Positions 19,361-28,719 are shown, counted from the stretch's first letter. The stretch is 64,000 nt of DNA from Poindextera sp963719975 (GCA_963719975.1 CAVRED010000012.1:151449-215448); one strand, 5' to 3'. Notes: generated by a model from the sequence alone, not told the origin. Numbers and translations: made by a program.

Positions 19361-20632
19361 TTACCTGGCGCCGCCTATGCGCAGCAGATCGGGCTGCTCT
19401 AGCGGTTTCGCCCACCCCGAAACCGTGCGGCCGGCGTATTCGTGCGAGCGGATGCGCTCGCGGGCGACCAGCGCGTCGAAGCCGGGGCCGTCGGCGGTCC
19501 GCTCCAGCCGCCGGGCCTGGTCGTCGAGACGGCGGATCGCCGCCAACGCCTCCGCTTGGCCCAGCCTGGCCTTGTGCACGGCCGCCTTCAGGACACGGAT
19601 GGTCTCGTCGTAGACGGTGATCGGGACCGGGAACGGATGCCCGTCCTTGCCGCCGTGAGCGAACGAGAACCGCGCGGGGTCGGAGAAACGGTAAGGCGCG
19701 CCGTGCACCACCTCGGCGACCAGCGCCAGAGACTGGACGGTGCGGGCGCCGACGCCGGGGACCAGCAACAGCTCGGCGAAGTCCTTCGGCCCCCGGTCGG
19801 CCGCGGCCGCCAATGCGCCGTGGAGGCGCCGGCCGATGACGTCGGTGGGCCTGACGTCGTGGTGGGCCGGCATGCCGAGGTGGGGCAGGGCGAGCTGCGC
19901 ATCGCTCGGCGCCGGCGCGCGGCCCTCGATGCGGGCCAGCTCGGCCGTCACGCCATCCGGCCCGAGCGTCTCGAGCAGATCCAGCTGGCTCGTGCGCGAA
20001 GCCTCGGCCCGGTGGTCGGCCAGGTTGACGATGACGCCGCCTTGCGCCGGGCCGTCGATCGCCGCGTGCGGCTCGTCGACGAAGCTCGATAGCCCCTCCG
20101 ACAGCCAGTGATAGCGCCTCGCCTGCCGCGCCTGGCCGTTCATGCCCTGCTGCACCACCGTCCACAGGCCGTCGTCGGTGACGAAGAAGGCGTGCAGGTA
20201 GAGCTGAAAGCCGTCCTGGACGGCGGCGGAGTCCACCTTCGCCACCAGCCGGCTCGCCCGGCCCAGCCCCTCGCCGTCGAGGCCTGTGCGGTCGGCGACG
20301 GCGAGCAGTTCGCCGGGCGTCTTGCGCGAATGCTTGCCACGCCCGCCGCACACGTGGACGCCGAGATCGCGTGAGAGGGGCGCAAGGCCGCGCTTCAGCG
20401 CGCCGATGACGCTGGTGGTGATGCCGGACGAGTGCCAGTCCATGCCCATGACGGCGCCGAAGGCCTGGAACCAGAAAGGGTGGGCCAGGCGCCGCATCAG
20501 CTCGTCGCGCCCATACTCGAGCACGACCGCCTCGCTGATCACCGCGCCGAGCCTGGCCATGCGCTCGGCAAGCCATGCCGGCACGCGCCCGCCGTGCAGG
20601 GGCAGGTCGGCGCTCCCCGATCTCTGGGCCAT
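19361..20632 (-). CDS. DUF763-domain protein with helix-hairpin-helix
   Basis: 423 residues matching the DUF763 family known mainly from archaea and scattered bacteria. The N-terminal part begins with DLPLHGGRVPAWLAERM. The centre has HPFWFQAFGAVMGMDWHSSG and the Cys-Gly-Gly-rich HVCGGRGKHSRKTP. The C-terminal third includes LLVPGVGARTVQSLALVAEV, a good helix-hairpin-helix DNA-binding motif, and HGGKDGHPFPV. The HhH suggests nucleic-acid binding. Function is unknown, but the position 1.8 kb from ligD/ku is suggestive. The start is ATG 20632; it is divergent from the methylase gene. Confidence 0.85.
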   Translation of the reverse strand: MAQRSGSADLPLHGGRVPAWLAERMARLGAVISEAVVLEYGRDELMRRLAHPFWFQAFGAVMGMDWHSSGITTSVIGALKRGLAPLSRDLGVHVCGGRGKHSRKTPGELLAVADRTGLDGEGLGRASRLVAKVDSAAVQDGFQLYLHAFFVTDDGLWTVVQQGMNGQARQARRYHWLSEGLSSFVDEPHAAIDGPAQGGVIVNLADHRAEASRTSQLDLLETLGPDGVTAELARIEGRAPAPSDAQLALPHLGMPAHHDVRPTDVIGRRLHGALAAAADRGPKDFAELLLVPGVGARTVQSLALVAEVVHGAPYRFSDPARFSFAHGGKDGHPFPVPITVYDETIRVLKAAVHKARLGQAEALAAIRRLDDQARRLERTADGPGFDALVARERIRSHEYAGRTVSGWAKPLEQPDLLRIGGAR

Positions 20633-20726
20633 GGTCGCTCCGTTCTTGGTATGTTCTACATCAGCCGAGCGCGATGGGCCAGCTTCGGTTGACGGGGCGG
20701 GCCAGAATCATCTCGACTCGCGCGCG

Positions 20727-21359
20727 ATGGCGCCACCCGACCAAGGCGAGAGCGAGCACGAGGCGTTCTGGCGCGGCGCGTTCGGCGACCAGTACACCGA
20801 GCGGAACGCCGACGAGCGCCTGGTCCGCGCCAATCTGGCCCTGTTCGCCCGCGTCCTGAGCCGGGCGCCGAGCGTCGATTCGATCGTCGAACTCGGCTGC
20901 AACAGGGGCGCGAACCTGAAGGCGCTGAACGCGCTCGACCCGACGTTCAGGCTCAGCGCCTACGAGATCAATGCGACCGCGGCGAAGATCGCCGGCGACC
21001 TCGGCATCGCCGCGGTGCATTGCGCCAGCATTCTTGAATTGGACCTCGCGAGCCTCGAACCCAGCGATCTCGCCTTCACCAAGGGGGTCTTGATCCACAT
21101 CGGCCCGGAGGACTTGGATCGCGCCTACGCGGCCCTGCACGGCCTTGCGCGGCGCTACATCATGGTCTGCGAATACTACAACCCGACGCCCGTGATGGTC
21201 CCCTACCGGGGTGCGAACGAGCGCCTCTACAAGCGCGACTTCGCCGGAGAGCTGATGGAGCGCTTCGACCTGACCCTGGTCGACTACGGCTTCGTCTACC
21301 ACCGCGACAACCACTTCCCCCAGGACGACCTCACCTGGTTCCTGCTGGAGAAGGGTTAG
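20727..21359 (+). CDS. SAM-dependent methyltransferase, pseudaminic-acid-associated type
   Basis: 210 residues from ATG 20727. EHEAFWRGAFGDQYTERN at the N-terminus and IVELGCNRGANLKAL (SAM motif I) match the methylase family found beside pseudaminic-acid genes (TIGR03587 type). KGVLIHIGPEDLDRAYAAL and the closing DDLTWFLLEKG are also typical. No pse or flagellar-glycosylation genes are in this window, so the link to glycans is by family only. Confidence 0.8.
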   Translation: MAPPDQGESEHEAFWRGAFGDQYTERNADERLVRANLALFARVLSRAPSVDSIVELGCNRGANLKALNALDPTFRLSAYEINATAAKIAGDLGIAAVHCASILELDLASLEPSDLAFTKGVLIHIGPEDLDRAYAALHGLARRYIMVCEYYNPTPVMVPYRGANERLYKRDFAGELMERFDLTLVDYGFVYHRDNHFPQDDLTWFLLEKG

Positions 21360-21442
21360 GCTGGCGTCACTCTGAAGGGTCGCGCCGTCCTCTGAGATTA
21401 TCTTGCCGCCCGTGGGCGGCTGAAGAATTTGAGCGGTCTTTG

Positions 21443-21535
21443 GCCACGGAAAACACAGAAAACACGGATGTGCGAGGACTGCCTGACGGCGCACGGACTT
21501 CAACTCCTGTCCGTGTTTTTCGTGTTTTCCGTGGT
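21443..21535. repeat. 9-nt-period inverted repeat, copy B (AT-richer variant)
   Basis: Left arm 21443-21470 has the unit ACGGAAAAC/ACAGAAAAC; the right arm 21508-21535 is its inverted complement with a 37-nt loop. It has the same architecture and period as the other copies but a different base composition. It occupies most of the 311-bp gap between the methylase and the alpha/beta hydrolase; I see no gene in that gap. Confidence 0.8.
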
Positions 21536-21588
21536 TTTCTTTTCCCGCGCTGACGCGCGGACGACCTAGCCGGCAGGTTCTGAGCGAC

Positions 21589-21641
21589 CCCTCATCCGAC
21601 CCCTCCGGGGGCCACCTTCTCCCCAAGAGGGAGAAGGACAC
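21589..21641. repeat. Dispersed palindromic element (CCCCTCATCC...GGAGAAGG type)
   Basis: Contains CCCCTCATCCGACCCCTCC, a short GGGGG stem, and the hairpin CCTTCTCCCC-aaga-GGGAGAAGG. Elements of this form are widespread between genes in Alphaproteobacteria. It lies in the same gap as the 9-nt-period repeat, just before the end of the alpha/beta hydrolase gene. Confidence 0.65.
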
Positions 21642-21670
21642 TTGTCTCGCGGCGTCGCGTTGTGCACGCC

Positions 21671-22339
21671 TCAGGCGTTCGCGCCCATCCACGCCACAGC
21701 CGTGTCGAGGAACTCGGCCAACACGTCGGCGTCCTTGCGGCCGCTCTTCGCCGGGACGTGGAACGAGTGGTCGGCATCGTCGATCAGCTTCAGTGTCGCG
21801 CGGGGGAGCCGCCCGACAACGCCCTCCAGCAAGGTTCGGTCGGCAAGCAAGTCCTTCGTCCCCTGCAGGAACAGCATGGGGACTCGCACGTCATCGAGGT
21901 GCCCGGCTCGCGCATCCGCGGGCTTGCCGGCCGGGTGCAGGGGAAAGGCGAAGAAGACGAGCCCGCGCACGCTCTCCAGCGGCCGAACGGCCTGCGCCTG
22001 AGAGGTCATCCGCCCGCCGAACGACTTGCCGCCGGCGAAGAGCGGCAGATCGCCGGCGCGACGCTTTGCTTCGCCGACTGCGGCCCTGACCGCGGCGTGG
22101 GCCACGGCCGGGGCGTCGACGCGCTTGCCGCCCTTCTCCATGTAGGGGAACTGGTAGCGCAGCACGGCGACGCCGCGCTCGCCGAAGCCGTCTGCGATCG
22201 CTCCCATCGCCCGGTGGGTCATGCCGGCGCCGGCGCCATGGGCGAGCACGAGCACGGCGCGGGCCTCCGCCGGCGCCTGCCAGAGGCCCGACACCGGCTC
22301 GGCGCCGTCGATCGGGATGCTGACGGGTTGGGCGTCCAT
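21671..22339 (-). CDS. Alpha/beta-hydrolase (Tex30/KANL3-like)
   Basis: 222 residues from ATG 22339. VLVLAHGAGAGMTHRAM carries the oxyanion-side HGAGAG. The nucleophile elbow is AGGKSFGGRM (Ser in a GxSxG). The acid lies in LQGTKDLLADR and the His in DDADHSFHVP. This arrangement matches the short dienelactone-hydrolase-like Tex30 family. It is divergent from ligD with 68 bp between the starts. The substrate is unknown. Confidence 0.87.
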   Translation of the reverse strand: MDAQPVSIPIDGAEPVSGLWQAPAEARAVLVLAHGAGAGMTHRAMGAIADGFGERGVAVLRYQFPYMEKGGKRVDAPAVAHAAVRAAVGEAKRRAGDLPLFAGGKSFGGRMTSQAQAVRPLESVRGLVFFAFPLHPAGKPADARAGHLDDVRVPMLFLQGTKDLLADRTLLEGVVGRLPRATLKLIDDADHSFHVPAKSGRKDADVLAEFLDTAVAWMGANA

Positions 22340-22407
22340 GCCGCGAGCATAGCCGAGGCGCGCGCGGGATTCGACGTCAGCGCCGCGCGGCGGCATGCTG
22401 GCGGTCC

Positions 22408-24852
22408 ATGGCCGCCAGCCTCGACAAGTACCGCGCCAAGCGCCGCTTCGCCGAAACGCCCGAGCCGGCGGGCGAGCTCACCGCTTCGGACGAGCCGATC
22501 TTCGTCATCCAGAAGCACCACGCCCGCCAGATGCACTACGACCTTCGCCTGGAGATGGGCGGGACGCTGAAGAGCTGGGCGGTGCCGCAGGGACCTTGCC
22601 TCGACCCCAAAGTCCGTCGCTTCGCCAAGCTCGTCGAAGACCATCCGATGGACTATGCGAGCTTCGAGGGGCGCATCCCGGCCGGCAACTATGGCGCCGG
22701 CACGGTGATCGTGTGGGACCACGGGACCTACGTCACGCTGAAGGACCCCGAGCGCGGTCTGGCGGACGGCGAGGTCAAGTTCCGCCTGCTCGGCGAGAAG
22801 CTGACCGGCGGTTGGACCCTGGTCAGGCTCAAGGACGACCCGACCAATTGGCTCCTGATCAAGGAACGCGATCCCGCGGCGCGCCCGCTCGACGAGTACG
22901 ACGTGCTCGAGGAAGAGCCGAACAGCGTCGTCACCGGCCGTCCGGTCGACGAGGAGCCGCCGCCGCCGAGGCCCGTCGCGAAGAAGAAGGCGGCCGCCAA
23001 GATCGCTGGCGCGGTCGCGCGGCCGATGCCGGCGAAGTGGCGCCCGCAGCTCGCCGCATCGGCGGACATGGCCCCGCACGGCAAGGGCTGGGTGCACGAG
23101 ATCAAGTACGACGGCTATCGCACGCTTGTGTTCTTCGATGCGGGCGAGGTGCGGCTCATCACCCGCAACGGACACGACTGGACGCTGCGCTACCGCGCGC
23201 TCGCCAAGGCGTTTCAGAAGCTGCCCTGCAAGAGCGCCATCATCGACGGCGAGGTCGTCGTGCAGGACCCGCGCGGCATCAGCTCGCTCGACTTGCTCGA
23301 GCAGGCCCTCTCCGCCGGCGACAGCCATGCGATGACCTACTTCGCCTTCGACCTCTGCTATCTCGACGGTTACGACCTCTCCGCGGCCAAGCTCGTCGAC
23401 CGCAAGGCCGCGCTCGTCGGGCTCATCGATCCGCTCATCGATGCGACCGCGCCAATCCAGTTCAGCGAGCACATCGAGGGCGACGGCGACGCGCTGTTCG
23501 CGCAGGCGAGCCGCATGGGGCTGGAAGGCATCGTCTCGAAGAAGGCCGACGCCCGCTACCAGCAGTCGCGCTCCACCACCTGGGTCAAGGTCAAGCGCGT
23601 CGATGTCGCGACCTTCGTGGCGGTCGGCTTCCTGTCCAACATGCCCAAGGGCGCCTCGTCGCTCCTGATCGCGGAGGAGCGCGACGGCGCGCTGGTCTAT
23701 GCCGGCCGCGTCGGCTCCGGCATCGGCGACGCCAAGGCGCGCGAACTCTACGCAAGCTTGGCCAGGGACGAACGCGCCGATCCGCCGATCGCCGTCCCGA
23801 AGACGCCTGGAGCCCATTGGATCGAGCCGCGTTGGAACGTCGAGGTCGGTTACCGGAGCCGGTCCACCCAGGGCGCGCCAAGGGCGCCGGTGTTCATGGG
23901 CCTGAGCGCGCGCAAAGCCGCCAAGCCGAAGAAGGCGGTGATGCCCAAGCTGGTCAGCGACCGCGACCTGGCCGCGATCCATCTCACCAATCCGGACCGC
24001 GAATTCTCCGGCACCGGCGTAACCAAACTCGACGTCGCGCTGCACTACGCCCGGGTCGGAGACTGGCTGTTGCCCGAGTTGTTGCGCCGGCCGGTGACCA
24101 TCGTCCGCTGCCCGACCGGTCAGTTCAAGGACTGCTTCTATCAGCGGCATGCCTTCGCCGGCTTGCCCGAGGGCGTCGAGCCCATCGAGTTGGCCGACGA
24201 GGAGGAGCGGGCGGCTTTCATCGCCGTCACCGAGCCCAAAGGCTACCTCGCGCTCGCCCAGTTCGGCGCGATCGAATTTCACCTCTGGGGCTGCCATATC
24301 GACGATCCGGAGCACCCCGACCGCATCGTGCTCGACCTCGACCCGGACGAGAGCCTGCCCTGGCGGCGTGTCTGCGACGGCGCGGAGGTGCTGCGCGATC
24401 GGGTCGAGGCGATGGGCTTCGCCCCGTTCCTGCGCACCACGGGCGGCAAGGGGCTGCATCTGGTGCTGGCGCTGGCCGACGGGCACGATTGGCCGACGGT
24501 CAAGGGCTTCGCCGAGGCGATCGCGCGCGCCTCGGCCGCCGACCAGCCCAGCCTGTTTACGGCGAACTCGTCCAAGGCCGCGCGCAAGGGGCGAATCTAC
24601 GTCGACTATCTGCGCAACGCCCGCGGCGCGAGCGCCGTCTGTTCCTACTCCCTGCGCGCGCGGGCGAACTTCCCGGTGGCCACGCCGATCGCGTGGGACG
24701 AGCTTCGCGGCCTGTCGGGCGGCGATGCTTTCAACCGTCTTAACCTTCCCAGGCGTATAGAGACGCTGGCCCGGAACCCGTGGGATGGGCTATTGTCGAG
24801 CGCCGTCAAGATAACGCCGAAGATGCGTCACAACGTCGGTATGAAGACTTAA
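22408..24852 (+). CDS. ligD: Multifunctional NHEJ DNA ligase D (PE-LIG-POL)
   Basis: An 814-residue double-strand-break repair enzyme. The N-terminal 3'-phosphoesterase domain (about residues 28-180) has QKHHARQMHYDLRLEMGG. The ATP-dependent ligase domain (about 205-500) has the nucleotidyl-lysine motif EIKYDGYR, IDGEVVV and EGIVSKK. The C-terminal archaeo-eukaryotic primase-like polymerase domain (about 520-810) has HLWGCHIDDPEHPDR, the metal-binding LDLDPDE and FLRTTGGKGLHLVLAL. Domain order is as in Pseudomonas LigD. A Lys/Ala-rich linker follows the phosphoesterase domain. It heads a tight operon with ku (11 nt gap) and a BRCT/TPR gene. No frameshift is seen over 2.4 kb. Confidence 0.96.
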   Translation: MAASLDKYRAKRRFAETPEPAGELTASDEPIFVIQKHHARQMHYDLRLEMGGTLKSWAVPQGPCLDPKVRRFAKLVEDHPMDYASFEGRIPAGNYGAGTVIVWDHGTYVTLKDPERGLADGEVKFRLLGEKLTGGWTLVRLKDDPTNWLLIKERDPAARPLDEYDVLEEEPNSVVTGRPVDEEPPPPRPVAKKKAAAKIAGAVARPMPAKWRPQLAASADMAPHGKGWVHEIKYDGYRTLVFFDAGEVRLITRNGHDWTLRYRALAKAFQKLPCKSAIIDGEVVVQDPRGISSLDLLEQALSAGDSHAMTYFAFDLCYLDGYDLSAAKLVDRKAALVGLIDPLIDATAPIQFSEHIEGDGDALFAQASRMGLEGIVSKKADARYQQSRSTTWVKVKRVDVATFVAVGFLSNMPKGASSLLIAEERDGALVYAGRVGSGIGDAKARELYASLARDERADPPIAVPKTPGAHWIEPRWNVEVGYRSRSTQGAPRAPVFMGLSARKAAKPKKAVMPKLVSDRDLAAIHLTNPDREFSGTGVTKLDVALHYARVGDWLLPELLRRPVTIVRCPTGQFKDCFYQRHAFAGLPEGVEPIELADEEERAAFIAVTEPKGYLALAQFGAIEFHLWGCHIDDPEHPDRIVLDLDPDESLPWRRVCDGAEVLRDRVEAMGFAPFLRTTGGKGLHLVLALADGHDWPTVKGFAEAIARASAADQPSLFTANSSKAARKGRIYVDYLRNARGASAVCSYSLRARANFPVATPIAWDELRGLSGGDAFNRLNLPRRIETLARNPWDGLLSSAVKITPKMRHNVGMKT

Positions 24853-24863
24853 GGGGTGTTGCA

Positions 24864-25745
24864 ATGGCCGGTCGGGCCTACTGGAAGGGCTATCTCAAGC
24901 TGTCGCTGGTCTCGTGCCCGGTGAAGCTTTACCCGGCGACGTCTGCCACCGCCGGCAAGATCTCCTTCAACATGCTGCACAAGGACACGTTGAACCGCGT
25001 GCAGATGCGCTACCACGATCCGGAGCTGGGCGAGGTCGACCGCGCCGACCTGGTCAAGGGCTACCAGTTCGAGAAGGACCGCTACGTCGTGGTCACCAAC
25101 GAGGAACTCGAAGAGGTCGAGATCGAGTCCTCGAAAACCATCGACATCCAGGGCTTCGTCGATGCGGGCGACGTCGATCCGATCTATCAGGACTCGACCT
25201 ACTACCTCGCGCCAGACGGGCCGATCGCCGAGGAGACCTTCGCGGTGATCCTGGAGGCGATGAAGAAGGCCAAGAAGGTCGCAATCGCCCAGATCGTGCT
25301 CTCCAGTCGCGAGCGGCTGGTCGAGATCGAGCCGGTCACCGACGGCTTCAGGCTGGTCACCCTGCGCTCCGCCAAGGAGATCCGCGAGCCGGCGACCGCG
25401 CTCGACAAGCTGAACGTCAAGATCGACCCCGACATGCTGGCCATGGCCCAGCAGATCATCAGCTCGAAGAAGACCACGTTCGCGCCCGAGGAGTTCCACG
25501 ACCACTATGAAGACGCGCTGATGACGCTGGTGAAGTCCAAGATCGCCGGCGGCGAGCCGGTGATCACCAAGGCGCCGGAGCGCGGCAACGTCGTGAACCT
25601 GATGGATGCGCTGAAGAAGTCCATCGAGCAGGAGCGCCGTCCGCCGGCGCCGAGCCTCGGAAAGGTGGCGGCGCAGCCCAAATCAGCCAAGACTGAGGCC
25701 GCCAAGGCCGCCCCGGCCAAGGCGCCGGCCAAGAAGAGGGCCTGA
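24864..25745 (+). CDS. ku: Non-homologous end-joining protein Ku
   Basis: 293 residues. The Ku core begins AYWKGYLKLSLVSCPVKLYP. It contains VVTNEELEEVEIESSKTIDI, the bridge region and DALMTLVKSKIAGG. The C-terminus after about residue 255 is a Lys/Ala/Pro-rich extension (AAKAAPAKAPAKKRA) like the basic tails that help bacterial Ku bind DNA and recruit LigD. It forms a ring homodimer that binds broken DNA ends. Start ATG 24864 has AAGGGG upstream. It lies 11 nt after ligD and 17 nt before the BRCT/TPR gene. Confidence 0.96.
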   Translation: MAGRAYWKGYLKLSLVSCPVKLYPATSATAGKISFNMLHKDTLNRVQMRYHDPELGEVDRADLVKGYQFEKDRYVVVTNEELEEVEIESSKTIDIQGFVDAGDVDPIYQDSTYYLAPDGPIAEETFAVILEAMKKAKKVAIAQIVLSSRERLVEIEPVTDGFRLVTLRSAKEIREPATALDKLNVKIDPDMLAMAQQIISSKKTTFAPEEFHDHYEDALMTLVKSKIAGGEPVITKAPERGNVVNLMDALKKSIEQERRPPAPSLGKVAAQPKSAKTEAAKAAPAKAPAKKRA

Positions 25746-25762
25746 AACCCGCCCGGAGCCTC

Positions 25763-26833
25763 ATGGACCTCGCTGATCGTGCGGTCGCGCTCTACGGACG
25801 CTTTTCTCCCGGCGTTCGCGACCGCATGCTGGCGGAGATCGTCCGCCGCGGCGGATCGGTCTCGCGCGACCTCACCCGGCGCAGCGATCGCCTTGTCATC
25901 GGCGCATCGGCAAGCGCGCTGATCGATTCCGGCGCGCTTGGCGTGCGTCTGCATGCGGCGTACGAACGCGGCCTGCCTGTCCGCGGCGAGCGGGCGTTCG
26001 CCGCCGAGCTCGCGGGCGAGGACATCGCGCGCGACGCAGCGCTGCCGCTGGCGACCGGTCTTGCCGGAACGGCGCTGACGCGGACGGACGTCGAGGTCCT
26101 GGCCGCGTTCGATCTCGTGGTGCTCGATGGCGCGCACTGCCGCTTCGGCGACGCCAGCGTCTTTCGCACCGCCTCCGAGTTGATCGGCGCCGGCCGTAGC
26201 CGCGCCGATGTGGTGCGCATCCTGGCCCGGGCCCGCGACCTCGCTCCGCGCGGGCGGCACAGGATCGTGCTGACTGGGGCAGGCGAGGCCGCGCTCGAGT
26301 GGGACGATGGACTGACCAGCCTCGAGGGCCAGGGCCTTTTGCCGCTCGACGAGGCCCAGGCCAGTGTCGACGACCTGTTCGAGGCCGCCGCCATCGCCGA
26401 GGCGGACGGTGAGCTCGATCGCGCTGCGCATCTCTACGACATGTGCGCGCGCGCCGACCGCGCGGACGCGATCGCGCCCTACAATCACGCCAACATCCGC
26501 CTGGCCCAGGGCGCTCACGATGAGGCGGTGCTCGGCTACCAACGGGCGCTGGCGCGCGATCCGGCCTTCGTCGAGGCGCGCTACAATCTGGCCCAGGCGC
26601 TCGAGGCGGCGGGCAAGATGGACGCGGCGGCGGACGAGCTCGAGCAGGTGTTGGCCGCCGACCCGACCTACGCCGACGCCGTGTTCAACCTCGCCCAACT
26701 GCGCATGAGCGCCGGCGAGATGGGCGAGGCGATGGCGCTCTACGAGCGCTACCTCGGCCTCGGCCCGCCCGAAGCCTGGGCGGCCACCGCCCGCAAGGCC
26801 ATCCTCTACTGCCTGGCCAGGCTGTCGGCCTGA
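25763..26833 (+). CDS. BRCT / MerR-like HTH / TPR protein in the NHEJ operon
   Basis: 356 residues. Residues ~5-85 read like a BRCT domain: RMLAEIVRRGGSVSRDLT, then SDRLVIGASASALI, and a last helix ending RGERAFAAEL. Residues ~90-150 (ALTRTDVEVLAAFDLVVLDG, then FRTASELIGAGRSRADVVRI) resemble a MerR-type winged-helix segment. Residues ~190-350 hold about four TPR helices (AIAPYNHANIRLAQGAHDEA, FVEARYNLAQALEAAGKMDA). BRCT is common in DNA-damage proteins, so a role as adaptor or regulator for LigD/Ku is attractive but inferred. The 17-nt gap after ku supports co-expression. Confidence 0.75.
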   Translation: MDLADRAVALYGRFSPGVRDRMLAEIVRRGGSVSRDLTRRSDRLVIGASASALIDSGALGVRLHAAYERGLPVRGERAFAAELAGEDIARDAALPLATGLAGTALTRTDVEVLAAFDLVVLDGAHCRFGDASVFRTASELIGAGRSRADVVRILARARDLAPRGRHRIVLTGAGEAALEWDDGLTSLEGQGLLPLDEAQASVDDLFEAAAIAEADGELDRAAHLYDMCARADRADAIAPYNHANIRLAQGAHDEAVLGYQRALARDPAFVEARYNLAQALEAAGKMDAAADELEQVLAADPTYADAVFNLAQLRMSAGEMGEAMALYERYLGLGPPEAWAATARKAILYCLARLSA

Positions 26834-26895
26834 TCCTGCCTCCTACGCCGCTGGTCGGCCGCGCTAGGCGCGGTTGCGGCGCACGGCGAGGTTGG

Positions 26896-28719
26896 CTACT
26901 CCGCCGGCTCCACCGGCTCGCTCCCCACGTGGGCGCTGTGCATGTCGTGCCACACTTCGCGGAACAGCGGGCTATCGCGCAGGAGTTCGCGCAGCGTGCC
27001 GCGCGCCGCCACTGCTCCATCATCGAGCACGATGATCTCACTCGCGTGGCGATAGGCCTCCAGCCTGTGCGAAACGGCGAGCACGGTTTGCTCACCAGAA
27101 GCGAACAGCCGCTCCCAGAAGGCGTGCTCCGTCCTGACGTCGAGGGCGCTCGAGGCGTCGTCGAACACCAGGAGCTGCGGCTTGCGTACGAACATGCGCG
27201 CGGCTGCGGAGCGCTGGACCTGCCCGCCGGAGAGGGTGACGCCGCGTGTGCCGACCATGGTGTCCAGGCCGGCGCCGATCTGCTCCAGGTCGTCCTCGAG
27301 CACCGCGAGATGGACGGCCTCGTCGACCGCCTCCTCGCCGACCTCGAGCCCCATCAGGATGTTGTCGCGCAAGCTCTCGGTGAAGAGGCGCGGCGTCTGG
27401 GCGGTGTAGGCCGCGCGGGGCGGGGTCATGAACGTCGCTGGGTCGTCGACGGCGACGCCGTTCCACCTGACCTCGCCGCCGTCGATCGGGACCAGCCCAA
27501 GCACGGCCTTTAGGAGGGTCGTCTTACCCGAGCCCACCCGCCCGGTCACGATCGTGACCTGGCCGCGGCGCAGCACGAAGTCGACGCCGCGCACACCCCG
27601 CGCCGAGCTTGGGTAGACGCTGGTCAGTCCGCGCACCTCAAGAGCCTGCAACGGCGGTTCCGGCGGAACGATGCGGGGGCTCGCCGGCTTTGGGGCCGTG
27701 ATGGCCCTATCCGGAGCATCGCCCAACAGTGTGGTGATCCGCATCAGCGCCACGTCGGCCGTCCGCTTGCGGGCCAATAGACGCCCCATCCAGCGCGGCG
27801 CCGAGGTCACCTGCACGACGTAGCTTACGAACAGCGTGAAATCCCCGACGGTGAACCGGCCTTCGCGCATCACGCCAGCCGCGAGCAGCAGGACCAGCCC
27901 CTGCGCCAGGCTGGAGGTTCCCACCCCGAACGTGTCCAGGAAGGTGACGTAGATCTGGTAGCGAACCGATGTGTTGCGCCGAACGTTGTTCAGCGCCTGC
28001 AGCCGGCCGAGGACGCGCGGCTCGGCGGCCGCGACCCGGATCGCCTGCACCGCGGTGAACATCTCGCCCACGAACGATGTCACCCTCGCATCCGCCTCGC
28101 GGGCGACGCGGCTGTACTTGTGGATGCCGGCGGTGATGCGCTGGGTTACGACGACCACGAGCAGCATGGGCGCGACCACGGCGAGCGTCACCGTCTGGTC
28201 GATGCCCCACATGATGATGAGCGCCAGTATGGCGAACAGAGCCTGGCCGACGGTGTCGGACCAACCCTCCATGAACGAAAGCGTCTCATTGACGTCGTCG
28301 CGGAAGCGGCTGAGCGCCTCGCCTGCGGTGCCGCGCGGCGGCCGCGGCCCACGCGCGAACATCATCCAGCCCAGCATGTCGGTGCGCACCATCACCCGCG
28401 AGAGGATGGTGAAGCCTGTGTAGACCCAGTTGGCGAAATACCAGGCGAACAGTGGCGCGATCTGGACGGCGAACCAGAGCCCGATCAGGGTCCAGACGTT
28501 GGGGCCGGCCGGGTGGTGGCCGCTCAAGGTGTCGAACATACGCCGCTGGATCAGGCCGGCCGCCAGCGGCAGCGTGTAGAAGACGCCCCACAGTCCGAGC
28601 CCGAAAGCGAAACGCCGCGGCCGGGTGCGCGCAATGCGCAGCGTCTGGGCGAACGCAGTCTGCCGTGGCGGCGGCGGAGGCAGCGGCCGCGTCTCAGGGG
28701 TGTCCAAGAAGAAGGTCAC
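26896..28719 (-). CDS. ABC exporter half, degenerate catalytic site
   Basis: A 607-residue type IV ABC exporter half-transporter: six membrane helices (residues ~35-330) plus an ATPase domain (~370-600). Walker A is GRVGSGKTT, the signature LSGGQVQRSAAAR, Walker B LLVFDDASSALD and the H-loop VSHRLEA. In Walker B the catalytic Glu is replaced by Asp (FDD instead of DE), which typically marks the degenerate site of a heterodimer. The start is GTG 28719, overlapping the TGA of the partner gene (GTGA), so translation is coupled. The substrate is unknown. Confidence 0.9.
   Translation of the reverse strand: MTFFLDTPETRPLPPPPPRQTAFAQTLRIARTRPRRFAFGLGLWGVFYTLPLAAGLIQRRMFDTLSGHHPAGPNVWTLIGLWFAVQIAPLFAWYFANWVYTGFTILSRVMVRTDMLGWMMFARGPRPPRGTAGEALSRFRDDVNETLSFMEGWSDTVGQALFAILALIIMWGIDQTVTLAVVAPMLLVVVVTQRITAGIHKYSRVAREADARVTSFVGEMFTAVQAIRVAAAEPRVLGRLQALNNVRRNTSVRYQIYVTFLDTFGVGTSSLAQGLVLLLAAGVMREGRFTVGDFTLFVSYVVQVTSAPRWMGRLLARKRTADVALMRITTLLGDAPDRAITAPKPASPRIVPPEPPLQALEVRGLTSVYPSSARGVRGVDFVLRRGQVTIVTGRVGSGKTTLLKAVLGLVPIDGGEVRWNGVAVDDPATFMTPPRAAYTAQTPRLFTESLRDNILMGLEVGEEAVDEAVHLAVLEDDLEQIGAGLDTMVGTRGVTLSGGQVQRSAAARMFVRKPQLLVFDDASSALDVRTEHAFWERLFASGEQTVLAVSHRLEAYRHASEIIVLDDGAVAARGTLRELLRDSPLFREVWHDMHSAHVGSEPVEPAE

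Noticed and set aside
22219..24486. Long minus-strand frame opposite ligD
   Set aside because: It is a low-complexity shadow with no domain; ligD is intact on the plus strand.
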